DNA of 64,000 nucleotides from Thermocatellispora tengchongensis (GCF_014202315.1 NZ_JACHGN010000008.1:1-64000), one strand, 5' to 3'. Positions 34,753-42,285 are shown, counted from the stretch's first letter. The notes: generated by a model not told the origin, from the letters alone. A program made the numbers and translations.

Positions 34753-35319
34753 TCAGACCGGCTTGATCGCGGCGAGCTCGAACTCCAGCGTGATCTTGTC
34801 GCTGACCAGGGCGCCGCCCGTCTCCAGCGCGGCGTTGAAAGTGATGCCGTAGTCCCTGCGGTTGATGACCGCGGAGCCCTCGAAACCTACGCGGTGGTTG
34901 CCGAACGGATCGACGACCCCGCCCTGGAACTCGAACGGCACCGTGACGGAATTGGTGACGCCCCTGATGGTGAGGTCGCCGGTCAGCTCCGCCGTCTGCT
35001 CGCTGGTGACGTGAACCCCGGTGGAGATGAAGGTGATCTCCGGGAACTGGTCCATCGCCAGGAAGTCACTGCTGCGCAGGTGCTCGTCACGCTGCTGGTT
35101 GCGGGTGTCGATGCTCGCGACCTTGATGGTGACGTACGCGGTGCTCTTGCCGCGGTCCTCCGCGTTGATGCGCAGGCCGCCGTCGAACTCGTTGAACTGG
35201 CCACGCACCTTGGTCACCAGGGCGTGCCGGGCGACGAACCCGATCCGGCTGTGGGCGACATCGAGGACGTAGTCGCCGGAGAGGTCGGACAGGGTGGTCG
35301 TCGTCGCGGTGCTTGTCAT
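34753..35319 (-). CDS. YceI-family protein
   Basis: A 188-residue YceI lipocalin-like protein. It begins LSGDYVLDVAHSRIGFVARH, contains VRGQFNEFDGGLRI, and ends with the ALVSDKITLEFELAAIKP strand. Family members bind isoprenoid or fatty ligands, often under stress control. No signal peptide is evident, so it is cytoplasmic. The ATG at 35319 follows CAGGAGT by 6 nt. It is divergent from a MarR regulator with a TGACGTGTCAC pair in between, so that regulator probably controls it. Confidence 0.9.
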   Translation of the reverse strand: MTSTATTTTLSDLSGDYVLDVAHSRIGFVARHALVTKVRGQFNEFDGGLRINAEDRGKSTAYVTIKVASIDTRNQQRDEHLRSSDFLAMDQFPEITFISTGVHVTSEQTAELTGDLTIRGVTNSVTVPFEFQGGVVDPFGNHRVGFEGSAVINRRDYGITFNAALETGGALVSDKITLEFELAAIKPV

Positions 35320-35359
35320 GTCGGTACTCCTGAGATCCGTAAACGCCACCAGAAATCGG

Positions 35360-35401
35360 TGACGTGTCACTTAATGACAGGCACCATACATGACGTGTCA
35401 C
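35360..35401. promoter_or_regulatory. Two MarR-type half-palindromic operators between YceI and MarR genes
   Basis: TGACGTGTCAC occurs at 35360-35370 and again at 35391-35401, each followed by YTAA, 31 bp (about three helical turns) apart. They lie between the divergent starts at 35319 and 35424. Direct repeats of a near-palindrome suit cooperative binding of two MarR dimers controlling both genes. Confidence 0.65.
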
Positions 35402-35423
35402 CTAACCGGCTAGACTGGACCCC

Positions 35424-35900
35424 GTGGCTGAAGTAACCGACATCCCGTGGCTGAACGACGACGAGCAGCGCATGTGGCGGCAATGGATGGGCCTCAACGC
35501 GGAGCTTCTGGCGACGCTCAACCGCGAGATGCAGGCCGACTCCGGGCTGTCCAACCCCGACTACCAGGTGCTCGTCGTGCTGACCGATACCGCCGAAGGG
35601 CAGATCCGCGTATCCGACCTGGCCACGACGCTGCAGTGGGAACGCAGCCGGGTGTCGCACCACGTCGCGCGGATGGAGAAACGGGACCTGGTGTCCCGGC
35701 GCGGGTGCCCCGACGACGGTCGTGGCGCCTTCGTCCGCATCACCGAGACGGGGCGGGCCGCCATCGAGCGCGCCGCGCCTGCGCACGTACTCGCCGTACG
35801 GCGCCTGGTCTTCGACGCGCTCACCGAGGACGAGGTGGCTCAGCTCAACGAGATCTTCGGTCGGCTGCGCTCTCGTGCCGGCCTGGCGACCACCGAATGA
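35424..35900 (+). CDS. MarR-family transcriptional regulator, probably leaderless
   Basis: A 158-residue winged-helix regulator with DLATTLQWERSRVSHHVARM as the recognition helix and DDGRGAFVRITETGRAAIE as the wing. The GTG at 35424 is preceded by a -10-like TAGACT (35411-35416), 7 nt before it, and no ribosome binding site, so the mRNA likely starts at or next to the codon. Control of itself and the divergent YceI gene through the flanking repeats is likely. Confidence 0.88.
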   Translation: MAEVTDIPWLNDDEQRMWRQWMGLNAELLATLNREMQADSGLSNPDYQVLVVLTDTAEGQIRVSDLATTLQWERSRVSHHVARMEKRDLVSRRGCPDDGRGAFVRITETGRAAIERAAPAHVLAVRRLVFDALTEDEVAQLNEIFGRLRSRAGLATTE

Positions 35901-35983
35901 CGGGCGGATGAGCGGAGAAGCCGGCGCCGCGCCCGCGACTGGTCATCGAGCACGATCGGTGCGAGGCGCCCCCGGCGCGGGTG

Positions 35984-36330
35984 TCAGGCGCGGTCGGCAT
36001 GGCGGCGTAGCGGGGTTCCGTACAGCCGCGCGTGCCTGCGGCGGTAGGCGGGCCATCAGTGGAGGCGGAACAGCAGCCGGACCGGCATCGGGAACCCCTT
36101 GAGCGCGCGGCGGACCAGATGCGGGGAGCCGGCCGCACACGCCCAGCCGAACAGCAGCGGCACCCGCCCTCGATCATAGCCGCGGACCACCTTCAGGCTG
36201 TGCGCCGCCCACTCGGCCGGGCCGATGTGCGCGCGGATCAGCGGGACCGCGTCGCGTTCCTCGTCATCCAGATGGCACCGCAGCGCGCTGTGCAGGCGGC
36301 GCAGCGCTCGACGCGCGCGGCGGCCGGGCG
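35984..36330 (-). pseudogene. Decayed hemerythrin-domain protein
   Basis: Reading on the minus strand, an open stretch contains LRRLHSALRCHLDDEERDAV, typical of the second helix pair of hemerythrin HHE domains, followed by PLIRAHIGPAEWAAH and a C-terminal tail PMPVRLLFRLH. An in-frame TGA at 36056-36058 interrupts it. After that stop the same frame continues with a family-like tail (PAYRRRHARLYGTPL) to 35984. No start codon is available for the truncated N-terminus and the first HHE helices are absent. The gene is therefore broken both by 5' loss and by a premature stop. Confidence 0.6.
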
Positions 36331-36435
36331 GGACCGGTCGCCGGCCTGGCCGACCCGCACCTGACCAAGTGAAGCGCGAGCCGCGGTCCGGCGCAAGAGT
36401 TTGCGGTACGGCAGGCGGTGCGGCCCGCGTACGTC

Positions 36436-36822
36436 TCAGAGCCGTTCGCGCTGGTCGGGTCCGTCGCCGCGTAGGGCGGCGGCGAGCATGGCGTCGAGCG
36501 CCTGCTGGGACGATCGGAGCCGTGTGATCGCCTCGGTGATGCGGCGGCGCTCTTGCCGCAGGCCGGCCACCATTCCGGGACAGCTCGACGGTATGAGCCG
36601 CTCACCGTCGTCGTGGACGCAGTGCAGCAGCCGGGCGATGACCGTGGTGGGCAGGCCGGCGGCCAGCAGGGCGCGGATGTGGCGCACAGCGGCGACGTCC
36701 GATTCGGAGTACTCACGGTAGCCGTTCGTGAGCCGCAGCGGCCGGAGCAGCCCCTGCTCCTCGTAGTAGCGCAGCAGCCGCCGGCTGACTCCTGTCCTCG
36801 CGGCCAGGGCACCGATCCGCAT
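36436..36822 (-). CDS. MerR-family transcriptional regulator
   Basis: A 128-residue MerR regulator: MRIGALAARTGVSRRLLRYY is the classical N-terminal helix-turn-helix, followed by EEQGLLRPLRLTNGYREY. The C-terminal coiled coil spans about 80-115. Single conserved cysteines occur at about 68 and 80, which could bind a metal or sense redox, but no full metal motif is present. It is divergent from the SDR gene, whose promoter has the MerR-type long spacer. Confidence 0.9.
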   Translation of the reverse strand: MRIGALAARTGVSRRLLRYYEEQGLLRPLRLTNGYREYSESDVAAVRHIRALLAAGLPTTVIARLLHCVHDDGERLIPSSCPGMVAGLRQERRRITEAITRLRSSQQALDAMLAAALRGDGPDQRERL

Positions 36823-36842
36823 GTGACTCCCTCGCTCCGAGG

Positions 36843-36873
36843 TTGACCTTCACACCGATGTGACACCTTAACG
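36843..36873 (+). promoter_or_regulatory. MerR-type promoter with 19-bp spacer and dyad before the SDR gene
   Basis: A -35 TTGACC (36843-36848) and a -10-like TTAACG (36868-36873) are separated by 19 bp instead of 17. Between them lies TCACA-N4-TGTGA (36850-36863), a perfect inverted repeat. This is the standard layout of promoters activated by MerR proteins, which twist the DNA to align the overlong spacer. Confidence 0.75.
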
Positions 36874-36912
36874 TCCTGGTTGTCAGCCATCATCCAGCGA
36901 AGGAGCCGTGTA

Positions 36913-37593
36913 ATGCCGGGAGCAGTGGTCATCGGAGCGGGTCCGGGCATCGGCCGGTCGGTCGCCCGCCGGTTCGCACGCCAGGGCCTGCCGATCGCGC
37001 TCATCGCGCGGACCCCCGGAACGCTCGCCGGCGTGGCCGAAGCCGTTGCCCCCTTCGGTGTGCCGGTCATCTCGCTGACCGCCGACTGCACCGACGAGAC
37101 GGCGCTGCGCGCCGCCCTCGACGCGGCGACCGATGAGTTCGGCCTCCCGGACGTCGTGGTCTACAACGCGGCGCTCATCCGGCCGGACGCGCCCGGACAA
37201 CTGCCCGCGCAGGCCCAGTTGGACGCCTGGGCGGTCAACGTGGTCGGTGCCCTCACCGCCGCCGCCCACCTCGCACCCGAGATGGCGCGGCGCGGGAGCG
37301 GCTCGTTCCTCATCACCGGCGGAATGCCCGAGCCGAAGCCGCAATACGTCAGCCTCTCGCTCGGCAAGGCCGGAGTGCGAACCTTGGTCGCCCTGCTCGA
37401 CCAGGAATACGGGCCCTCCGGAGTCCACGTGGCCAGTGTCACCGTGGACGGTCCCGTCGCTGCGGGTACGGCCTTCGACCCGGACGACATCGCCGAACAC
37501 TACTGGCGGCTGCACACCCAGCCGCGACACGAATGGCGGCGGGAAGTCCTCCACGGCGGCGGCGCCGAGAGCGGCTCCGCCGGGAGCATCTGA
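36913..37593 (+). CDS. SDR-family oxidoreductase-like protein lacking the usual catalytic Tyr
   Basis: A 226-residue Rossmann-fold protein. The NAD(P) motif is GAGPGIGRSVARRF (about 9-22), the NNAG-type motif is YNAAL, and the substrate loop region has FLITGGMPEPKPQYVSLSLG. The usual YxxxK active site is not present: the Lys in YVSLSLGK has Leu four residues earlier. It may bind NAD(P) without classical dehydrogenation or use an atypical site. The ATG at 36913 follows GAAGGAG. Control by the divergent MerR protein is likely from the promoter layout. A terminator hairpin follows at 37603-37626. Confidence 0.85.
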   Translation: MPGAVVIGAGPGIGRSVARRFARQGLPIALIARTPGTLAGVAEAVAPFGVPVISLTADCTDETALRAALDAATDEFGLPDVVVYNAALIRPDAPGQLPAQAQLDAWAVNVVGALTAAAHLAPEMARRGSGSFLITGGMPEPKPQYVSLSLGKAGVRTLVALLDQEYGPSGVHVASVTVDGPVAAGTAFDPDDIAEHYWRLHTQPRHEWRREVLHGGGAESGSAGSI

Positions 37594-37602
37594 CCGGAGC
37601 GT

Positions 37603-37626
37603 GGGCTGCCGGCTGGCCGGCAGCCC
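37603..37626 (+). terminator. Hairpin after the SDR gene
   Basis: GGGCTGCCGG, a 4-nt loop CTGG and CCGGCAGCCC form a perfect 10-bp stem 10 nt past the SDR stop codon. Confidence 0.78.
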
Positions 37627-37771
37627 GTCCCGCGCGACGCGCCTCGCGCGCCGGATCGCCAACGAGATCAAGGCCGGCGGCAGCGCCGACCCCGGCGACG
37701 GTCCCGGTCATCCGCGACCGCGTGGCGGCGGGCCCCCGGCAGGCCGGCCGCGATCCGAACGAGGTGGGCCC

Positions 37772-37870
37772 GGTCGTGGGCCCGGTCGTGGGCATGGTCG
37801 TGGGCATGGTCGTGGGCATGGTCGTGGGCATGGTCGTGGGCCCGGTCATGGGCATGGTCATGGCCGCGGT
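37772..37870 (+). repeat. 12-bp tandem repeat, about eight copies
   Basis: GGTCGTGGGCAT-type units (with CC for AT or A for G variants) are repeated about eight times inside the decayed LLM gene. The units are multiples of three and could extend a reading frame of V-V-G-M type. Confidence 0.85.
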
Positions 37871-37917
37871 GTTGGGCACGCTCATGGACGCATGCATGGG
37901 TGCGGTCACGGTCGTGG

Positions 37918-38040
37918 GCGCCGATGGTTGTGCGGCGCGGGACAGGGTGCGCGCGGAGGCGCCGATGGTTGTGCGGCGCGGGACAGGGTGCGCGCGGAGG
38001 CGCCGATGGTTGTGCGGCGCGGGACAGGGTGCGCACGGAG
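37918..38040 (+). repeat. 41-bp tandem repeat, three nearly identical copies
   Basis: Units begin GCGCCGATGGTTGTG and span 37918-37958, 37959-37999 and 38000-38040. They are identical apart from G to A at one site in the third. Because 41 is not a multiple of three, each copy reads in a new frame, so the array cannot be coding. Confidence 0.95.
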
Positions 38041-38451
38041 GTGGCGATGTGCCTCGCGGTCGTGGCCGGCCTCGACCCCATCGCGCACCTGCCGCCCGAT
38101 CTCGTGTCGCGGGTCAAGGTCCTGGTGGACGACGACCGCCACACCGAGGCCGGCCGGCTGATCCCGGGCGACGTGCCGGACCTGTTCGCCTTCTCCGGCA
38201 CCCCGGACCAGGGGGGCGGCGCAGCCCCAGGCCCAGGCCCTGATCGACGCCGGCGCCGCCCGGGTGGAGTTCGGCGCCCCGCGCGGCCTGACCGACGGCC
38301 GGGGCGTCCACCTCTTGGGCACCGCGGTTCTGCCGCAGCTCAGGTGGTGAGCAGGCTGGTGGGCCGCGGGCCGGGCCGGGTGCGCGTCGTTTCCGCGGCA
38401 CGCTAGGTTAATTCGGATCACATGGCACATAGGCTGCGAAAGGCGGTCATC

Positions 38452-38664
38452 GTGGCGGAGGAAGTTTCCGAGGCACGGCTGGGGCGGCTCCGCGAGGAGT
38501 TCGCGGCCATCGACACCGACGGCGACGGGTACATCACCGAGGCCGAGTTCCGGGCGCACTTCCCCGGGCTCCCGGCCGAGGCCCTGCCCGCGCTGAGCCT
38601 CGACGGCGACGCCGACGGCGACGGCCGCTACTCCCTGGAGGAGTTCATCCGGCTGATGCCGTGA
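38452..38664 (+). CDS. Small EF-hand calcium-binding protein
   Basis: A 70-residue two-EF-hand protein: loop 1 is DTDGDGYITEAE and loop 2 is DADGDGRYSLEE, both with full sets of oxygen ligands and the -12 Glu. Such calerythrin/calmodulin-like mini-proteins buffer or sense Ca2+ in actinomycetes. The GTG at 38452 follows GAAAGG with an 8-nt spacer; an upstream in-frame ATG at 38422 would add ten residues with a weaker site. A terminator lies 9 bp past the stop. Confidence 0.85.
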   Translation: MAEEVSEARLGRLREEFAAIDTDGDGYITEAEFRAHFPGLPAEALPALSLDGDADGDGRYSLEEFIRLMP

Positions 38665-38672
38665 GGCTCCGA

Positions 38673-38699
38673 TCGGCCCGGGTGTTTCACCCGGGCCGA
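38673..38699. terminator. Bidirectional terminator between EF-hand and XRE genes
   Basis: TCGGCCCGGGTG, loop TTT and CACCCGGGCCGA make a perfect 12-bp stem. The flanking genes converge, so it likely serves both. Confidence 0.82.
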
Positions 38700-38718
38700 A
38701 CACGGTGAAATTCCGCGC

Positions 38719-39393
38719 TCAGAACAGCCGCGGCGTCACCACCGACACCACCGTGGTCACCCGGTCGGTGTCGTTGTACATGCTGTGCGGCGTGGAGGAG
38801 CGCAGGTGCAGGCTGTCGCCCGGGTAGAGGCGGTGCTCGACGCCGTCCACCTCGTACAGCAGCTCGCCCTCCAGCACGAAGGCGAACTCCTCGCCCGCGT
38901 GGCCGTAGGCGTCCTCGCGCTTCCCGCCGGGGGCGATGTGCACCAGCATGGGTTCGAGCACCAGGCCGGGGCCGCGGGCCGAGAGCATGCGGTAGGTCTG
39001 CTGCCCCGAGACGTACTCGGTGGCGGCGGTCTCGGCCCTGGTCAGCGTGAAGTGCGGCGGCGGCTCGGCCGGGGCCGCCGCGGGCGCCGGGGCGGGCGGG
39101 GCGGGCGGCACGGTCGTCTCGGGCGCCTCGCGCGGGCCGGTGGCCTCGGGCGCGTCGTCGAAGAACTCCGCCACCCCCCGGTCCAGCGCCGCGGCCACGC
39201 TGTTCAGCGCGGTCAGCCCGATCGAGGAGATGCCCCGCTCGACCTGGGACAGGAAGCCGATCGACAGGCCGGACCTGGTCGCGAGGCCGCGCAGGGTGAG
39301 CCCGCGCTCCTTGCGGAACCGCCGCATCCGCGCGCCCACGATCCCCTGCCGCTCGCCGTCCTCACGCCGGCGCTCGACCTCTGCACGCCCCAC
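38719..39393 (-). CDS. XRE-cupin transcriptional regulator
   Basis: A 224-residue regulator: HTH of the XRE family at about 20-76 (VGARMRRFRKERGLTLRGLA, then GLSIGFLSQVERGISSIGLT) and a C-terminal single-stranded beta-helix cupin at about 150-224 (GHAGEEFAFVLEGELLYEVD, then YPGDSLHLRSSTPHSMYND). The two are joined by a Pro/Ala linker. This fold regulates amino-acid, amine or sugar catabolism in many bacteria by binding the effector in the cupin. The target is not obvious; the promoter region holds inverted GTCGTG/CACGAC arms that could be self-regulatory. Confidence 0.9.
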   Translation of the reverse strand: MGRAEVERRREDGERQGIVGARMRRFRKERGLTLRGLATRSGLSIGFLSQVERGISSIGLTALNSVAAALDRGVAEFFDDAPEATGPREAPETTVPPAPPAPAPAAAPAEPPPHFTLTRAETAATEYVSGQQTYRMLSARGPGLVLEPMLVHIAPGGKREDAYGHAGEEFAFVLEGELLYEVDGVEHRLYPGDSLHLRSSTPHSMYNDTDRVTTVVSVVTPRLF

Positions 39394-39470
39394 CGGACCC
39401 CCTTCTGTCGTGTCCTGTCGCGATTGTTCGCTCTAGCTAAACATAGTTCACGACACGGACCCGCGGGGGA

Positions 39471-40223
39471 TCACCGGGGGCCGATTCTGGCCGCGAGGGC
39501 CTCGGTCACCTCCGCCTCGCGGCCGGCGAGGTAGAAGTGGTCGCCGGGGAAGACGACCACCTCGCAGCCGCCGGTCGTCAAGGCGCCCCACCCCTTGGCC
39601 TGCTCCGGGGTCACCTCCGGGTCGGCGTCGCCGACGAAGACGGTGATGGGGCAGCTCAGCGGCGGCCCGGGGCGGTGGCGGTAGGTCTCGATGATCCGGT
39701 AGTCACCGCGCACCGCGGGCAGCAACAGGTCGCGGATCTCGGGATCGTCGAGCAGCTCGGCGTCGGTGCCGCCGAGCCGGCGCAGCTCGGCGACCACGGC
39801 GTCGTCGTCGCCGGTGTGCACGTCTCCGGGCGTGTGCCTGTCGGGGTCGGGCAGGCCCGAGACCACCAGGTGGCGCAGCGGCACGATCTCGGTGCGCTCC
39901 AGCACCCGCGCCACCTCGTACGCCGTGTAGGCCCCCATGCTGTGCCCGAACAGCACCACCGCCTCGGCCCGCAGCCCGGTCAGCACGGCCGCGATCCCGG
40001 CCACCAGGTCGGCCATCCGCTCCGGCACCGGCTCGCCGAACCGGTCCAGCCGCCCGGGGTACTGCACCGCCGAGACCTCGATGCTCGGCGGCATCCGGGA
40101 GCCCCAGGTGCGGTAGAACGCGGCGGTGCCTCCGGCGTGGGGCAGGCAGACCAGGCGGACGGGGGCGTCTGGGCGGGGCTGGAAGGTGCGCAGCCAGCGC
40201 TGCGCCTGCGGTGTGGTGGGCAC
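39471..40223 (-). CDS. Type II thioesterase (GrsT-like), orphan
   Basis: A 250-residue alpha/beta-hydrolase of the type II editing thioesterase family. CLPHAGGTAAFYRTWGSRMP forms the N-terminal oxyanion block, the nucleophile elbow is GHSMGAYTAYEV, and HFYL holds the catalytic His. Such enzymes clear stalled acyl groups from PKS/NRPS carrier domains, but no PKS or NRPS gene is in this window. The GTG at 40223 is the only start without extra N-terminus. Confidence 0.88.
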   Translation of the reverse strand: MPTTPQAQRWLRTFQPRPDAPVRLVCLPHAGGTAAFYRTWGSRMPPSIEVSAVQYPGRLDRFGEPVPERMADLVAGIAAVLTGLRAEAVVLFGHSMGAYTAYEVARVLERTEIVPLRHLVVSGLPDPDRHTPGDVHTGDDDAVVAELRRLGGTDAELLDDPEIRDLLLPAVRGDYRIIETYRHRPGPPLSCPITVFVGDADPEVTPEQAKGWGALTTGGCEVVVFPGDHFYLAGREAEVTEALAARIGPR

Positions 40224-40353
40224 CTGTAAACCCTATTCGGCCGGGCTCGCGCGCGCCGTCCGGGGCGGGGGCTCCGGCCGGTTCCGGCACGGCAATCGCC
40301 TTGTGTCCGTAAAAGCGGGTTTTGCCCCCTCCCGAATCGGGGACGGTCACCTC

Positions 40354-40395
40354 CGGACGGGCGGCGAGGGTCTGCGGGAGGGCCCTCGCCGTCCG
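40354..40395 (-). terminator. Hairpin downstream of the DUF3140 gene
   Basis: CGGAC and GGCGAGGG pair with CCCTCGCC and GTCCG around a 12-nt loop, with a 4-nt bulge. It lies downstream (minus strand) of the DUF2267/DUF3140 operon and likely ends it. Confidence 0.6.
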
Positions 40396-40465
40396 TGTCA
40401 CCTCGCGGCCCTTGGGCGGCGAAGGCGGCCACGCCGGTCACGGATCGCTACCGGCCCAGAGCCGC

Positions 40466-40532
40466 GCGATGCCCCACCCGGCCGCGAGCGGCCGGCGCGA
40501 TGCCGCACCCGGCCGCGATGCCGCACCCGGCC
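40466..40532. repeat. 18-bp repeat, three copies; 40224-40565 otherwise gene-free
   Basis: GCGATGCCGCACCCGGCC appears at 40497-40514 and 40515-40532 in tandem, and a diverged copy (GCGATGCCCCACCCGGCC) at 40466-40483. I see no gene in this interval of about 340 bp. Confidence 0.8.
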
Positions 40533-40565
40533 GCGAGGGCGCCGTCCGGCCGGGGGAGCGAACGA

Positions 40566-40925
40566 TCAGCCCGTCACGTCCTCCGGGCTCGTGGGGCGCA
40601 GCGGGTCGTGCCCGACCGACATCAGGGCGTGCCGCCACTCCTCGTCGCGGGCTCCGCTCGGCGGCGGGTCGGCCAGCCTGCTCTCGACCAGATCGACCAC
40701 GTCGCGCATCGTGTCCACGTCCTGCGCGGTCAGGTCGGCCTTGCGCTTGCCCAGCACGTGCAGCACGCGCCGGCCCAGGCCGCCCACGCCCAGGTCGGGA
40801 TCGGGCGTGAAGCCCTCCTCGCCGGACGCGGCGGTGAGCAGCCACGCGCGCAGCTCCTCCGAGCTCATGTTCACGACCCGGTGGAACTCCTCCCAGAGAG
40901 GGTCCACATCGGTCCGCTCGGCCAT
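40566..40925 (-). CDS. DUF3140 family protein
   Basis: A 119-residue basic small protein with DUF3140 features: PLWEEFHRVVNMSSEELRAW near the N-terminus and VVDLVESRLADPP with a DEEWRHALMSVGHDPLRP tail near the C-terminus. DUF3140 proteins are short, DNA- or stress-associated in annotation, and of unknown function. The ATG at 40925 follows AGGAAGT. It is the second gene of an operon after the DUF2267 gene (43-bp gap). Confidence 0.8.
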   Translation of the reverse strand: MAERTDVDPLWEEFHRVVNMSSEELRAWLLTAASGEEGFTPDPDLGVGGLGRRVLHVLGKRKADLTAQDVDTMRDVVDLVESRLADPPPSGARDEEWRHALMSVGHDPLRPTSPEDVTG

Positions 40926-40968
40926 GGGGTACTTCCTCCTCACACGTTCCGACGGCGGACGGGCGCGC

Positions 40969-41379
40969 TCAGCCCATGCGGCCGGAGCTGCCGGCGGTCA
41001 CCAGCTCGCGCAGGTCGGGGGAGAGGCTGTCGCGCACCTTCTGCATCACGCTGCCCTCCGTGGCCTCCGCGGTCACCTCCAGCACCACCCGGGCGAGGTA
41101 GGCCGCCTGCGGCTCGTCGGCGCCCGCCCGCTCGGCGACGCGGTGCAGGAACTCCTCGCGCCCGAACCGCTCGCCGGTGCCGAGGCCGCCGTACACCTCC
41201 GTGCGCCGCAGGTGCTCGCCGATCTCGTGCGGGAGCTGGGCCGCGACGTTGTCGGCCAGGCCCTCGGGGACGCGCTCGCCCAGCGTCTCCAGCGTCGCCC
41301 GGATCGCCCGCTCGGCCTTGTCCCGGCCGGACAGCTTGGCCCGCGCCTGTACCTGCCCGATGAACTCGTCGTGCCGCAT
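40969..41379 (-). CDS. DUF2267 family protein
   Basis: A 136-residue protein with the two-part DUF2267 fold: MRHDEFIGQVQARAKLSGRD, then LETLGERVPEGLADNVAAQL and LPHEIGEHLRRTE, and a C-terminal half with FGREEFLHRVAERAG. DUF2267 proteins often accompany universal stress proteins and redox or dormancy genes, consistent with this block. The ATG at 41379 follows a GAAAGGGGGA site. An upstream in-frame stretch is not family-like. Confidence 0.85.
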   Translation of the reverse strand: MRHDEFIGQVQARAKLSGRDKAERAIRATLETLGERVPEGLADNVAAQLPHEIGEHLRRTEVYGGLGTGERFGREEFLHRVAERAGADEPQAAYLARVVLEVTAEATEGSVMQKVRDSLSPDLRELVTAGSSGRMG

Positions 41380-41544
41380 CGTTCCCCCTTTCCTCGTACG
41401 GCGTCTCATCGCCCCCTTCCCCCGCATCGCCGCCGAAACCCGGTACGGCTTCGTCACCGGCCCGTGGCGTTAGGCGCGCGGCGCCGGGGGAATCCCGCCC
41501 CCGGGTCGAGGTGCGCACGGGAGGCGGCGCTGGGCACGCGGGAT

Positions 41545-42240
41545 GTGGTGACGGTTCTGGCCGCCGCCGTGATCATGGTCTCCATGGCCGCCGCGCACGA
41601 GGGCGCGCCGGTCCGCGCCGTGCCGCTGCGCAACCCCGAGGGCACCCTGCCGGGGCTGGCCCCGATGACCGAGCCCGCCGACCGGGGCGCCGGGGCCGCG
41701 CTGATCGGGCGGCTGCGCACGGGCGAGCGCGGCTCGCTGCGCGGTTACAGCCGCGAGCGCTACGGCGAGAACTGGACCGACGCCGCGACCAACATCCCCT
41801 TCGCCCGCAATGGCTGCCGTACCCGCGACGACATGCTCGCCCGCGACGGCGAGCGCGTGGTGTACGGCACGCGGTCGCCGTGCGGGGTGGCGGCGATGAC
41901 GCTGACCGATCCCTACACCGGCGAGGCGATCGAGTGGCGCCGGTCCGACGCCGACCGGGTGCAGGTGGACCACGTGGTGCCGCTGGCGTACGGCTGGCGC
42001 ATGGGCGCCGCGCGCTGGCCGCTCGCCAAGCGCACCCGCTTCGCCAACGACCCGCTCAACCTGCTGCCGGTGCGGCGCGAGGTGAACCAGGCCAAGGGCG
42101 GCCGGGGACCTGCCCAGTGGCTGCCGCCGCTGCGCCGCGCCCGCTGCTCGTACGCCGTCAGGTTCGCCCAGGTGGCCGCGAAGTACCGTCTTCCGGTGAC
42201 GAAGGCCGACAAAAAGGTCATGCTCGCGCAGTGCCGATGA
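41545..42240 (+). CDS. Secreted HNH-family nuclease (DUF1524/GmrSD-C-like)
   Basis: A 231-residue predicted secreted protein. VVTVLAAAVIMVSMAAAHEG is a possible signal segment. The catalytic core has DADRVQVDHVVPLAYGWRMG and FANDPLNLLPVRREVNQAKG, giving the H-x(n)-N-x(8)-N pattern of HNH/DUF1524 nucleases. The two GTG codons at 41545 and 41548 are possible starts; the site upstream is weak and distant. It is divergent from the DUF2267 gene. It may scavenge extracellular DNA or act on invaders; no immunity gene is adjacent. Confidence 0.78.
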   Translation: MVTVLAAAVIMVSMAAAHEGAPVRAVPLRNPEGTLPGLAPMTEPADRGAGAALIGRLRTGERGSLRGYSRERYGENWTDAATNIPFARNGCRTRDDMLARDGERVVYGTRSPCGVAAMTLTDPYTGEAIEWRRSDADRVQVDHVVPLAYGWRMGAARWPLAKRTRFANDPLNLLPVRREVNQAKGGRGPAQWLPPLRRARCSYAVRFAQVAAKYRLPVTKADKKVMLAQCR

Positions 42241-42271
42241 CCCGCGCCGGGACCGACTGCCAGGATGAAAC

Positions 42272-42285
42272 AGGACCAAAGACTC
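42272..42285 (+). promoter_or_regulatory. Weak DosR-box-like element before the NarJ-like gene
   Basis: AGGACCAAAGACTC resembles the DosR core GGGACTWWAGTCCC at about 10 of 14 positions, 69 bp upstream of the NarJ-like gene. It is weak alone but fits the dormancy-type gene set and the stronger box at 46021-46038. Confidence 0.35.

Larger units (their letters stand above)
37640..38350 (+). pseudogene. Decayed LLM-class F420/flavin oxidoreductase interrupted by tandem repeats
   Basis: Three pieces of an LLM-class enzyme are recognisable. VIRDRVAAGPRQAGRDPNEV lies at about 37707-37770 and LAVVAGLDPIAHLPPDLVSR at about 38053-38110. Near the end, AQALIDAGAARVEFGAPRGL runs to LGTAVLPQL before the stop at 38350. 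The first two pieces are separated by a 12-bp repeat array and three 41-bp repeats. The second and third are in different frames: removing one G from the G6 run at 38211-38216 restores a continuous reading frame. The N-terminal half is missing. The gene is broken beyond use as an enzyme. Confidence 0.6.

Noticed and set aside
39471-40223. Thioesterase as evidence for an NRPS/PKS cluster in the window
   Set aside because: No carrier, adenylation or ketosynthase domain is present anywhere in the 64 kb, so I keep it as an orphan.
40126-41544. Upstream extension of the HNH nuclease frame to 704 codons
   Set aside because: The upstream part has a shadow-like composition and overlaps terminators and other genes. 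The signal-like segment starting at 41545 fits a natural start.
41545-42240. HNH nuclease as part of a mobile intron or restriction system
   Set aside because: It appears secreted and has no neighbouring methylase, intron structure or specificity subunit.
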